From positions 1 through 13,364 of the forward strand of contig JBGSWU010000256.1 of the NCBI GenBank assembly GCA_041751795.1: a DNA stretch of 13,364 nt. The letters are read 5' to 3'. Below the pieces are notes generated by a model that saw nothing but the letters and a program-made list of their open reading frames with translations, searched no databases and was not told the origin of the DNA. Each line of letters starts with the position of its first letter. Position 1 is the first letter of the stretch. The position numbers and the translations under genes are program-made. Shown piece by piece: positions 5,891 through 12,381 of the stretch. Source of the stretch: JBBECJ01 sp041751795. Its GTDB lineage: Bacteria > Chloroflexota > Chloroflexia > Thermomicrobiales > CFX8.

Positions 5891-6550
5891 TCACTTCAAG
5901 GTTGATTGATTACCTCCATGCCTGCCAACCGCGTCCGCAAACGCCTGTAGCGCTTGAGTCAAGTCATGCTCGTTGCTCGCAGTGACGACGTAGAGCCAGG
6001 GAGAATCAACTCGCCCCCATGCGACGGTGTAGCCAGCGTCGAATCGCCTTAACCAGACGACCTGCCCGTCCCGGCCGATTTCCATCCGACCGGCAATGTT
6101 GACGGTGCGGTTGGCATCGGCGATGACGGCCTCACCACCAGATTTAGCTGACTGCTGGCCAAGGGAGTCAACATGTCGAACCACGATCTGAATTGGCAGC
6201 ATGCCGCGTTGCCCGTTTGATGGACCCCAGGCGGCTATGAACTGGTCGCCAGACCTCCAACCACTGTATGACAGGCGATCCTGACCTGTTACCTGCTGTG
6301 GCAAACGACTTGTCAGATTGAAGATGCTGTCAAGGGTCATCGGTAGCTTCATGCCAGAAAGTTCCAATGGAAGTCCACGATACGGCACGGTTGCCAGATT
6401 GAATTCCCGTTGTCGGGTAGGCATATCCGTGCAGGCCGCGACGATGATCGCCAACAATAGAATCGACATAATGATTGCGTGGCGCGCTGGAGACCTCCAG
6501 ACCATCGTCTCTGCTCGCCGCTCGGAGAAACGCACCGCTACTGACGACAT
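5891..6550 (-). CDS. Lipoprotein of unknown function
   Basis: A 219-aa predicted lipoprotein. A basic start is followed by the hydrophobic stretch IIMSILLLAIIVAAC, whose VAAC is a lipobox placing the acylated cysteine at residue 40; the mature protein of about 180 residues would be membrane-anchored outside the cell. ATG 6550 is chosen because GGGAG (6560-6556) lies 5 nt upstream; the open frame extends to 6670 but a start there would bury the signal peptide under 79 residues. ATG 6505 would give a more compact signal. The mature part contains WRSGDQFIAAWGPS and the repeated-looking VVWLRR/YTVAWGRV/WLYVVTAS strands, suggesting a beta-rich fold. I do not recognise the family. It lies upstream of the VOC gene on the same strand but each has its own candidate promoter. 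Confidence 0.72.
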   Translation of the reverse strand: MSSVAVRFSERRAETMVWRSPARHAIIMSILLLAIIVAACTDMPTRQREFNLATVPYRGLPLELSGMKLPMTLDSIFNLTSRLPQQVTGQDRLSYSGWRSGDQFIAAWGPSNGQRGMLPIQIVVRHVDSLGQQSAKSGGEAVIADANRTVNIAGRMEIGRDGQVVWLRRFDAGYTVAWGRVDSPWLYVVTASNEHDLTQALQAFADAVGRHGGNQSTLK

Positions 6551-6555
6551 CGCTG

Positions 6556-6560
6556 CTCCC
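6556..6560 (-). promoter_or_regulatory. Ribosome binding site fixing the lipoprotein start
   Basis: GGGAG on the minus strand, 5 nt before ATG 6550. No comparable site precedes the longest possible start at 6670. Confidence 0.6.
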
Positions 6561-6570
6561 GTCGTTGTAG

Positions 6571-6607
6571 ATACGGAACCGTATAGATTCCGCAATCCAC
6601 GATCGAA
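6571..6607 (-). promoter_or_regulatory. Candidate promoter and palindrome upstream of the lipoprotein gene
   Basis: On the minus strand TTCGAT (6607-6602), a 16-bp spacer and TATACG (6585-6580) form a weak sigma-70-like promoter. The -10 overlaps a perfect inverted repeat ATACGG-AA-CCGTAT (6571-6584) located 20 bp from the start codon. The promoter boxes are weak; the palindrome is plain. Confidence 0.4.
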
Positions 6608-6810
6608 GTGTATGGATACGGTGATCCTTCTTACCGAGAAGTCGGTGCGTTGCAGTACATATTTGTTCATGTTGTCCCTGCGAATCGATCAGTTCAAGAC
6701 GAACATCCAGATCTACCGTGCCTCTTGCGCTCTTCTCCGCATCTTCGTTGAAACACCTGATGTCCGCTCCTCGATCCATGACCGACCTAGCGTCCACGAA
6801 TGCGTGATGG

Positions 6811-6825
6811 CGCGTTTTAAACGCG
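6811..6825. promoter_or_regulatory. 15-bp palindrome, operator-like
   Basis: CGCGTTT-T-AAACGCG is an inverted repeat with perfect 7-bp arms around one base, about 250 bp upstream of the secreted beta-helix gene. Size and symmetry fit a LacI- or TetR-type operator, but no such regulator is in the window. Confidence 0.4.
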
Positions 6826-6855
6826 TTGGACCGCGTACGTGCGCACCTGGCCCGA

Positions 6856-6889
6856 CCGGCATAGGACATTCGGCTATCCCGGTATAGCC
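6856..6889 (+). other. Two mutually exclusive hairpins in the leader region
   Basis: Hairpin A pairs CCGGCATAG (6856-6864) with CTATCCCGG (6874-6882), 9 bp with one mismatch and a 9-nt loop. Hairpin B pairs GGCTAT (6872-6877) with ATAGCC (6884-6889), perfect 6 bp with loop CCCGGT. Both use 6874-6877, so they cannot form together. This could be a switching RNA element or chance; no known riboswitch class was recognised. Confidence 0.3.
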
Positions 6890-7078
6890 CAAAGGGGAGT
6901 CGATCTTCCATACGTTCAACGCATACGCCCATCGCCGCTCGCTACCTACGCTCAAACCAGACACAGGACAGCCATCGCTTTTCGCGGTGCCAGGGAGTCA
7001 ACAGTCAGTTGGGATCACCTGATCGCTATCCCTGCCGTCAATGTCCGCTGTTTGGGAACGAACGATTAGTAGTGGTGG

Positions 7079-9250
7079 GTGTCGGTAATAACGATGTATC
7101 AGTTTGTACGGCAGTGGCAGAAGCGGCATCGACAGGCTGGGCGGAACGCCCTCCTTCTTGGGATGATTGTTGCGCTCTCATTCAGTTTTCTGACCGGTAT
7201 CGGAAGCCCGCGGGCGGCTATCGCGGCACCATCCAGCGTCGCGCTTCCGGGCACGATTGAGCTTGAGGATTACACGAGCTTTTTCGATACAACGCGCGGC
7301 AACAGCGGCCGGGTGTATCGATTTGACGATGTCGATATTCAGCGCTGTCGAGATATGGCCTCGTCTGGCACGTGCTACAACGTCACCAACGTCCGTCCGG
7401 GTGAGTGGCTGGGCTTTGACGTTACCGTCGCGAACGGCGGAACGTTCACGTTTTCGACGCGAGTCGCTTCGCGGACTGGCGGTCGTGGGTTCCACTTAGA
7501 AGTCGATGGCGTCAACGTGACTGGAACAGTCATCATTCCGAACACAGGCAGCACCCAGCGCTGGGTGACGGTGGCGACCCAGCCAATTGCGATCTCAGCC
7601 GGTGCGCATAGCCTGAAACTGGTCGCAGAGGGTAGCAACGTCAACCTCAATAATGTCACGGTGAGCCAGGTCACCGTCGATGCGCCGCCGCCGCCACCCG
7701 CGCCATCGACGCCAACGCCAGAACCACAGCCACAGATTCCGGCCGTCGTGTCGCTGCCAGGTACGCTCGAGTTCGAGAACTACGCAGATTTCACTGACAC
7801 AACTCCAGGCAACCAGGGTAAGAAGTATCGAAACGACGACGTCGATATCGAGGATTGCACCGATCAGACGTCCGGCGATGCCTGCTACAACGTCGCCTGG
7901 ATCAAGGGTGGTGAGTGGCTCGGTTACAACACGACGGTGGCTGCGACAGGTTCCTATACCTTCACAACGCGTGTTGCGACGCCGCATGATGGCCGCACAT
8001 TCCACTTCGAGGTCGATGGCGTTGATGTCACCGGTCCGATCGGCGTCCCGAACACCGGTGCCTACCAGACCTGGACGAGTGTGACGAGCATCCCGGTCAC
8101 CTTGCCAGCAGGTAACCATGTTCTGCGGGTCGTCGCGGGTGATTCCAGCTTCAATCTGAACAATGTCACGGTTGCCCCGGTTGCGGCGGTTGCTCCTGCT
8201 CCAGCACCCGAACCAACTCCTGAACCAACCCCTGCGCCACAGCCGGAACCAATCGTCGCGCCAGCACCGGCCCCTGCTCCGGCGCCACAGCCAAGCGTGA
8301 CGGGCCCAACCTACTACGTCTCAACAACCGGGAACGACAGTGCGGATGGCTCAATCGGCAATCCGTGGCGTACGTTGAGCGCGTCGATGAAGAAGCTCAA
8401 AGCTGGTGATTTGCTGCTCGTCCGGGGTGGCGAGTATCGTGAGCGGGTCGAAGTCCGCGGCGAATCGGTGCCGCGCGGTACGGTGGATGCCCGCATCACC
8501 GTCCGTGCCTTCCCCGGCGAAGAGCCACTGGTGGTTGGCATCTTCTGGATCTCGAACGCTGACTACTGGACCTTCGACAACATCGATGTGACATGGGACA
8601 GTGCGAACCTCAACAGCGAAGAGCACATGGTCCGGATGTACAAGGGACACGGCTGGATCTATCAGAACAGCGAGATCTACGGGGCACGCTCGTACGCCGG
8701 ACTGCTGGTCAATGGCAACTCGACTGGTTGGTTGGTCACCGGTAACTACATCCACGACACGGCTCCGTCGAACGATCTGAGCCAGGATCAGTTGATCTAC
8801 GTCAGCGATGGCAGCAGTGGCGTGATCGAGCGCAACCTGCTGACGAATGCGCCGAACGGCCGAGGCGTGAAGCTCGGGAACCCGCAATCGGGTGAGTTGC
8901 TTCCGGCGAACGTGATCGTCCGCTACAACACGATCGTCAACACTGGCTCCGGCAACGTCGGTGTCTCCTACGATGCGCACGACAATCAGATCTACGGAAA
9001 CATCATGGTTAACCCTGGCGACAACTACTACACCGTACACGCCTGGTATGTGACCGGCGCAAACAACGTCGTGCGTGATAACGTCGCCTTCGGCTCGAAG
9101 GGTGTAACCAAGGCTGGCGCCGGGCTGGTCGACGGTGGCAACCACTTCATCGACCCGATGCTGGACGCCAATTACAAGCCGACCAATCCCGCGCTGTATG
9201 ACTCGAACAGTGTTCTCCAGTTCGGACACCTGGCGGGGACGACTCGCTAA
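7079..9250 (+). CDS. Secreted protein with two CBM6-like domains and a parallel beta-helix
   Basis: A 723-aa exported protein. A signal peptide (ALLLGMIVALSFSFLTGI core, cleavage near AIA/APS, residue 49) is followed by two homologous CBM6-like carbohydrate-binding domains at about 55-200 and 225-367. Both open with LPGT(I/L)E(L/F)E(D/N)Y and share DDVDI, a Cys pair (90/99 and 260/269), PGEWLG or GGEWLG, and LNNVTV. Proline-rich linkers (203-221, 371-408) separate them from a right-handed parallel beta-helix at about 410-715, beginning YYVSTTGNDSADGS..PWRTL, with rungs such as WIYQNSEIYG and VIVRYNTIVNTGS. This fold is typical of pectate lyases and other polysaccharide lyases or hydrolases; no catalytic residues were assigned, so it may act or only bind. 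GTG 7079 or ATG 7094 may be the start; neither has a strong ribosome site. A hairpin terminator follows. Confidence 0.87.
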   Translation: MSVITMYQFVRQWQKRHRQAGRNALLLGMIVALSFSFLTGIGSPRAAIAAPSSVALPGTIELEDYTSFFDTTRGNSGRVYRFDDVDIQRCRDMASSGTCYNVTNVRPGEWLGFDVTVANGGTFTFSTRVASRTGGRGFHLEVDGVNVTGTVIIPNTGSTQRWVTVATQPIAISAGAHSLKLVAEGSNVNLNNVTVSQVTVDAPPPPPAPSTPTPEPQPQIPAVVSLPGTLEFENYADFTDTTPGNQGKKYRNDDVDIEDCTDQTSGDACYNVAWIKGGEWLGYNTTVAATGSYTFTTRVATPHDGRTFHFEVDGVDVTGPIGVPNTGAYQTWTSVTSIPVTLPAGNHVLRVVAGDSSFNLNNVTVAPVAAVAPAPAPEPTPEPTPAPQPEPIVAPAPAPAPAPQPSVTGPTYYVSTTGNDSADGSIGNPWRTLSASMKKLKAGDLLLVRGGEYRERVEVRGESVPRGTVDARITVRAFPGEEPLVVGIFWISNADYWTFDNIDVTWDSANLNSEEHMVRMYKGHGWIYQNSEIYGARSYAGLLVNGNSTGWLVTGNYIHDTAPSNDLSQDQLIYVSDGSSGVIERNLLTNAPNGRGVKLGNPQSGELLPANVIVRYNTIVNTGSGNVGVSYDAHDNQIYGNIMVNPGDNYYTVHAWYVTGANNVVRDNVAFGSKGVTKAGAGLVDGGNHFIDPMLDANYKPTNPALYDSNSVLQFGHLAGTTR

Positions 9251-9274
9251 ATCCAGACGGATCATCAAACAGCC

Positions 9275-9307
9275 GAACGCCCTTGCTTCCACTGAGCACG
9301 GGCGTTC
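9275..9307 (+). terminator. Hairpin terminator after the beta-helix gene
   Basis: GAACGCCCTTGC (9275-9286) pairs with GCACGGGCGTTC (9296-9307): a 12-bp stem with one mismatch and a 9-nt loop, 24 bp after the stop codon. The downstream TGCTGTCTTGTG is moderately T-rich. Confidence 0.75.
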
Positions 9308-9444
9308 TGCTGTCTTGTGCCGGCGCGCGAAACGCATCGCGCAATACCACCCGTTAGTCATCCCTGTCGCCATTGACCGTGGCACACTCTTCCTGATACC
9401 GTGGAAGAATCGCTTTCCGCATACCAGAATACAAATCCATGATC

Positions 9445-9450
9445 GAGAGG
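9445..9450 (+). promoter_or_regulatory. Ribosome binding site deciding the HpaB-like start
   Basis: GAGAGG lies 9 nt before ATG 9460 and inside the reading frame that would begin at ATG 9439, for which no site is visible. This favours 9460. Confidence 0.5.
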
Positions 9451-9459
9451 CAAGAGACA

Positions 9460-10986
9460 ATGAGCATGACAACGGCAACCGTCGATACGTTGATGACGGG
9501 TCAGGAGTACCTGGAGAGCCTGCATGATGGCCGTGAAGTCTGGCTGCATGGTGAGAAGGTCAAAGATGTCACGACCCACCCAGCCTTCCGCAACGCCGCC
9601 CGCTCGGTCGCCCGGCTCTACGACTCGTTCCACGATCCGGAGATGCGCGATGTCCTGACCGGTGTCGATGACTTCGGTATTCGCACCCACAAGTTCTTCA
9701 TGCCGAGCAAGAACGCTCAGGAACTGGCCGAGGCGCGTGACGCGATCGCCGCCTGGGCGCGGATGAGTTACGGCTTCATGGGCCGCACGCCCGACTACAA
9801 GGCCGCCTTCATGGCCAGCCTGGCGGCATCACCAGAGTTCTATGCGCCGTATGGCGAGAACGCCCTCAACTGGTACAAACGATACGCCTCGAAGGGGTTG
9901 TTCCTGAACCACGTCCTCGTCAACCCGCCGGTCGACCGCAAGAAGCCGATCCACGAGGTCGCAGATGTCTTCATCCACGTCGTCAAGGAAACCGATGCCG
10001 GACCAATCGTCTCTGGCGCGAAGATGCTGGCGACTGGCTCGGCGCTGACGAACGCGACCTTCGTCGCCCAGAACAGTTCCGCCAATCTGGAGAAGGGCAA
10101 GGCCGAGGACTTTGCGCTGGTCTTCATCGCGCCGGTTGATACGCCGGGGACAAAGCTGATCTGCCGCTCCTCGTACGAAGCGAAGGCGCACTCGCCGTTC
10201 GACAACCCGCTCTCGTCCCGATTCGATGAGAACGACGCCGTCCTCGTCTTCGATAATGCGCTGATCCCGTGGGAGAACATCCTCGTCTACCGCGACACCG
10301 AACGTGCCAACTCGTTCTATCGCGAGTCGGGATTCCTCTCGCGCTACAACCTGCAGGCGTCAACCCGCCTCGGCGTCAAGCTCGACTTCATGGCCGGGCT
10401 GTTCGCGAAGGGGATCGCCGCCAACGGGACAGATGAGTTCCGTGGTGTTCAGGTCGCGCTCGGCGACATCCTGACCTGGCGCAACCTGATCTGGGCGATG
10501 ACGACGGCGATGGCGCTCGACCCGATGCCCGGCCCCGGCGACAGCGTCATCCCCAAGGTCGAGAATGCCGCCGCTGTCCGCGTCCTCGCGACCGAGTGCT
10601 GGGCCAGTATCCGAACGACGTTCGAGACGGTCCTCGGCGGCGCGCCGATTGTCATTCCCTCGGGTTATGAAGATCTGCTCAGTGACGAACTCGGCCCGCT
10701 GATCGAGCAATTCTATCGCGGTTCCGATAGCTCTGCCCACGACCGGATCAAGCTCTTCAAGCTGATCTGGGATGCGATCGGCAGCGAGTTCGGCGGGCGT
10801 CATGCGCTTTACGAGCGCAACTACTCCGGCAATAACGAGCAGGTGCGGATCGATGTCCTCAATTTCGCCCGTGGCCGCGGTCATCTCGCCAACAGCCTTG
10901 CGATGGTCGAGCAGTGCATGTCGGAGTATGACCTCAATGGCTGGACGGACGATACCTGGATATGGGACGGCGGCAAGAAGGTATAG
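9460..10986 (+). CDS. HpaB-family 4-hydroxyphenylacetate 3-monooxygenase, oxygenase component
   Basis: A 508-aa protein matching, from end to end, the oxygenase of the two-component FADH2-dependent phenol hydroxylases (HpaB, PvcC, TftD-type), which have an acyl-CoA-dehydrogenase fold and normally about 480-520 residues. Typical segments are ARMSYGFMGRTPDYK (100-114), LNHVLVNPPVDRKKP (149-163) with candidate catalytic His151, GAKMLATGSALTN (186-198), DNPLSSRFDENDAVLVFDN (248-266) with IPWENILVY (269-277), and the C-terminal GRHALYERNYSGNNEQVR. The reaction would be ortho-hydroxylation of a phenol using reduced flavin from a separate reductase; no HpaC-like gene is in the window. The exact substrate is open. 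It is cytosolic and apparently monocistronic, after the terminator at 9275-9307. Confidence 0.92.
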   Translation: MSMTTATVDTLMTGQEYLESLHDGREVWLHGEKVKDVTTHPAFRNAARSVARLYDSFHDPEMRDVLTGVDDFGIRTHKFFMPSKNAQELAEARDAIAAWARMSYGFMGRTPDYKAAFMASLAASPEFYAPYGENALNWYKRYASKGLFLNHVLVNPPVDRKKPIHEVADVFIHVVKETDAGPIVSGAKMLATGSALTNATFVAQNSSANLEKGKAEDFALVFIAPVDTPGTKLICRSSYEAKAHSPFDNPLSSRFDENDAVLVFDNALIPWENILVYRDTERANSFYRESGFLSRYNLQASTRLGVKLDFMAGLFAKGIAANGTDEFRGVQVALGDILTWRNLIWAMTTAMALDPMPGPGDSVIPKVENAAAVRVLATECWASIRTTFETVLGGAPIVIPSGYEDLLSDELGPLIEQFYRGSDSSAHDRIKLFKLIWDAIGSEFGGRHALYERNYSGNNEQVRIDVLNFARGRGHLANSLAMVEQCMSEYDLNGWTDDTWIWDGGKKV

Positions 10987-11094
10987 GGACAGGGATTGCG
11001 AACATTCCAGCGTTCGACCTCCCCGTAGCCTGGGCATGAGTGTTGACAGCGTTACAATAGATCAGCCACAAAGTGTTCGTGAATCGAGGGCGTA

Positions 11095-11670
11095 ATGGCA
11101 GCAGCACGACAAACAACGACGCTGATGACCGCCGAGGACCTGCTGGCGTTGCCGGAGGACGACAAGCGGTACGAATTGGTCGAGGGAGAGCTGATCGAGA
11201 TGTCGCCGTCGAGTCGGCCCCGTTCCCGGGACGGACAACGAATCGCCGCCCGGCTCACAGTGTTCGTTGAGGACAACGATCTAGGTGAGGTCCACGGAGC
11301 GGACGGCGGATTCATCCTGCGTAGGAATCCCGACACTGTTCGCTCTCCTGACGCTGCGTTCGTCCGCAAGGCACGGCTGCTGGATCTCGATGATGAAGGC
11401 TTTCTTCCAATAGCGCCTGATCTGGCCGTCGAAATCGTTTCGCCGTCAAACACGGTGAACGAGATGTCGCGCAAGGTTCAGGAGTATCTTGAGGCTGGAA
11501 CCAGCATCGTCTGGGTCGTCGAGCCACAACGTCGGCAGGTGACGGTCTACACCCACGATCAAATCGCTGCTATCTATCGTGATGGCGACGTCATCACAGG
11601 CGGAAACATCCTGCCTGGCTTCGAGCTCCCGCTGACCTACATCTTCGACGGACCCCAGCGAACTGGTTAG
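11095..11670 (+). CDS. Uma2 family (DUF820) PD-(D/E)XK nuclease-like protein
   Basis: A 191-aa protein of the Uma2/DUF820 family, expanded in cyanobacteria and Chloroflexota. Diagnostic parts are RYELVEGELIEMSPSS (25-40), SPDAAFV (84-90), DLAVEIVSPSNT (109-120) and MSRKVQEYLEAGTSIVWVV (124-142). The predicted metal and catalytic set of the PD-(D/E)XK fold is present: Asp86, Glu113 and Lys127, with Glu30/Glu32 upstream. The His usually found after MSP..., next to Gly, appears replaced by Asp46. The biological role of the family is unclear. GAGGG lies 4 nt before the ATG. Only 10 bp separate its stop from the stop of the convergent TPP-enzyme gene. Confidence 0.88.
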   Translation: MAAARQTTTLMTAEDLLALPEDDKRYELVEGELIEMSPSSRPRSRDGQRIAARLTVFVEDNDLGEVHGADGGFILRRNPDTVRSPDAAFVRKARLLDLDDEGFLPIAPDLAVEIVSPSNTVNEMSRKVQEYLEAGTSIVWVVEPQRRQVTVYTHDQIAAIYRDGDVITGGNILPGFELPLTYIFDGPQRTG

Positions 11671-11680
11671 TGCCGTTGCG

Positions 11681-12265
11681 TCACGCGGTCTTCGTGCGCA
11701 GGTCGCGCAGGTGACGAGCGAACTGGAAGCGGTTTTCCAGCAGTGGCAGGTCGGTCACGAACCCCTTTGGGCCGGTTGCCTCGACCTTGGCGACGATCGT
11801 TGTCAGTTCATCACTGGCTAGAGCCTCGTCGAAGGCGGCCTCGAAGTCGCCACACTCACGTACAGTCACCGTCCGTGGAACACCAGCGGCACGCGCCATC
11901 CCCTCGATGTCGGAGCCAGTCGACGTTGCCGTTGGGAAGCCGCCGACCGAGAGCAGGCTCTCGTTGTCGAAGACGACGTGGACGAGGTTTGTTGGACGGT
12001 AGCGTGCGAGTGTCGTCAGCCCGCCGAGGTTCATCAGGATCGAGCCGTCGCCATCGAAGACGACGACCTGGAGTTCCGGACGACCAAGCGCAATCCCCAG
12101 CCCCATTGATGAGGCCAGCCCCATCGCATGCTGGAGGTAGAAGAAGTTGGGACGATGGCCGATTGCCTGTAGCTCAGCAGCGACCGCGCCCATGATCGTG
12201 ACGACGGCAACCCCTTCGCGGTCGATCTTCGGGTAGATCGATGTCAGGCACTCGACACGTAGCAT
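11681..12265 (-). CDS. TPP-binding decarboxylase small subunit (sulfopyruvate/phosphonopyruvate decarboxylase beta-like)
   Basis: A 194-aa protein consisting only of the C-terminal TPP-binding domain of thiamine diphosphate enzymes. The TPP/Mg motif is GDGS (72-75), with Asn101 in VFDNES completing the GDG-x(26)-N signature; QHAMGLASSMGLGIALG (45-61) is also characteristic. In sulfopyruvate decarboxylase (ComD/ComE) and relatives, a separate alpha subunit supplies the pyrimidine-binding domain and the two form heteromers decarboxylating a 3-sulfo- or 3-phosphonopyruvate-like acid. No alpha subunit is visible on either side. The start at 12265 is strongly supported by GGGAGGG 7 nt upstream; a longer frame to 12358 has no such site. 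The substrate is not determined. Confidence 0.85.
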   Translation of the reverse strand: MLRVECLTSIYPKIDREGVAVVTIMGAVAAELQAIGHRPNFFYLQHAMGLASSMGLGIALGRPELQVVVFDGDGSILMNLGGLTTLARYRPTNLVHVVFDNESLLSVGGFPTATSTGSDIEGMARAAGVPRTVTVRECGDFEAAFDEALASDELTTIVAKVEATGPKGFVTDLPLLENRFQFARHLRDLRTKTA

Positions 12266-12272
12266 GGCTGGA

Positions 12273-12279
12273 CCCTCCC
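12273..12279 (-). promoter_or_regulatory. Ribosome binding site fixing the TPP-enzyme start
   Basis: GGGAGGG on the minus strand is 7 nt from ATG 12265. It decides against the longer frame beginning at 12358, whose extra 31 residues match no TPP-enzyme alpha domain. Confidence 0.75.
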
Positions 12280-12368
12280 GGTGAAGTCGTGATCGCGCAG
12301 GCGACAGTATCGCACGGAAGCCAGGGTGGCACTCCCGGCCACGTGCTATCGTCAGCATGACATGATCG

Positions 12369-12376
12369 AAAGGAGG
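12369..12376 (+). promoter_or_regulatory. Near-ideal Shine-Dalgarno site of the beta-propeller lipoprotein
   Basis: AAAGGAGG with a 5-nt spacer to ATG 12382 is the strongest ribosome site seen in the window and fixes the start. Confidence 0.75.
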
Positions 12377-12381
12377 ACGCG

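Larger units (their letters stand above)
6608..7078. other. Gene-free interval of about 470 bp between divergent genes
   Basis: No convincing coding sequence, tRNA or transposon remnant was found on either strand. The long open frames here run antisense to one another and to the lipoprotein gene, start poorly and show no domain. What it does contain is a 15-bp palindrome (6811-6825) and a pair of overlapping hairpins (6856-6889). The length suggests regulatory DNA and a long leader for the secreted beta-helix gene at 7079. Confidence 0.5.

Noticed and set aside
6318..6932. Long open frames on both strands (189 and 200 residues) upstream of and across the lipoprotein gene
   Set aside because: They are antisense or frame-shifted shadows of the lipoprotein reading frame, with no domain, signal or ribosome site; the lipoprotein frame has a lipobox and a good start.
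8351..9478. A 375-residue minus-strand open frame opposite the beta-helix gene
   Set aside because: It lies antisense to a gene with clear domain content. GC-rich codon bias produces long antisense frames; the translation shows no recognisable fold.
10994..11013. Small hairpin CGAAC...GTTCG after the HpaB-like gene
   Set aside because: A 5-bp stem with no T-run is too weak to call a terminator.
11043..11058. TTGACA (11043-11048) and TACAAT (11053-11058) before the Uma2-family gene
   Set aside because: Both boxes match the consensus well but only 4 bp separate them, and neither has a partner at the right distance.
12284..12350. Short complementary stretches in the divergent gap between the TPP-enzyme and propeller genes
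   Set aside because: The stems (for example GTGGC...GCCAC) are 5 bp and imperfectly placed; no promoter boxes could be set with confidence.
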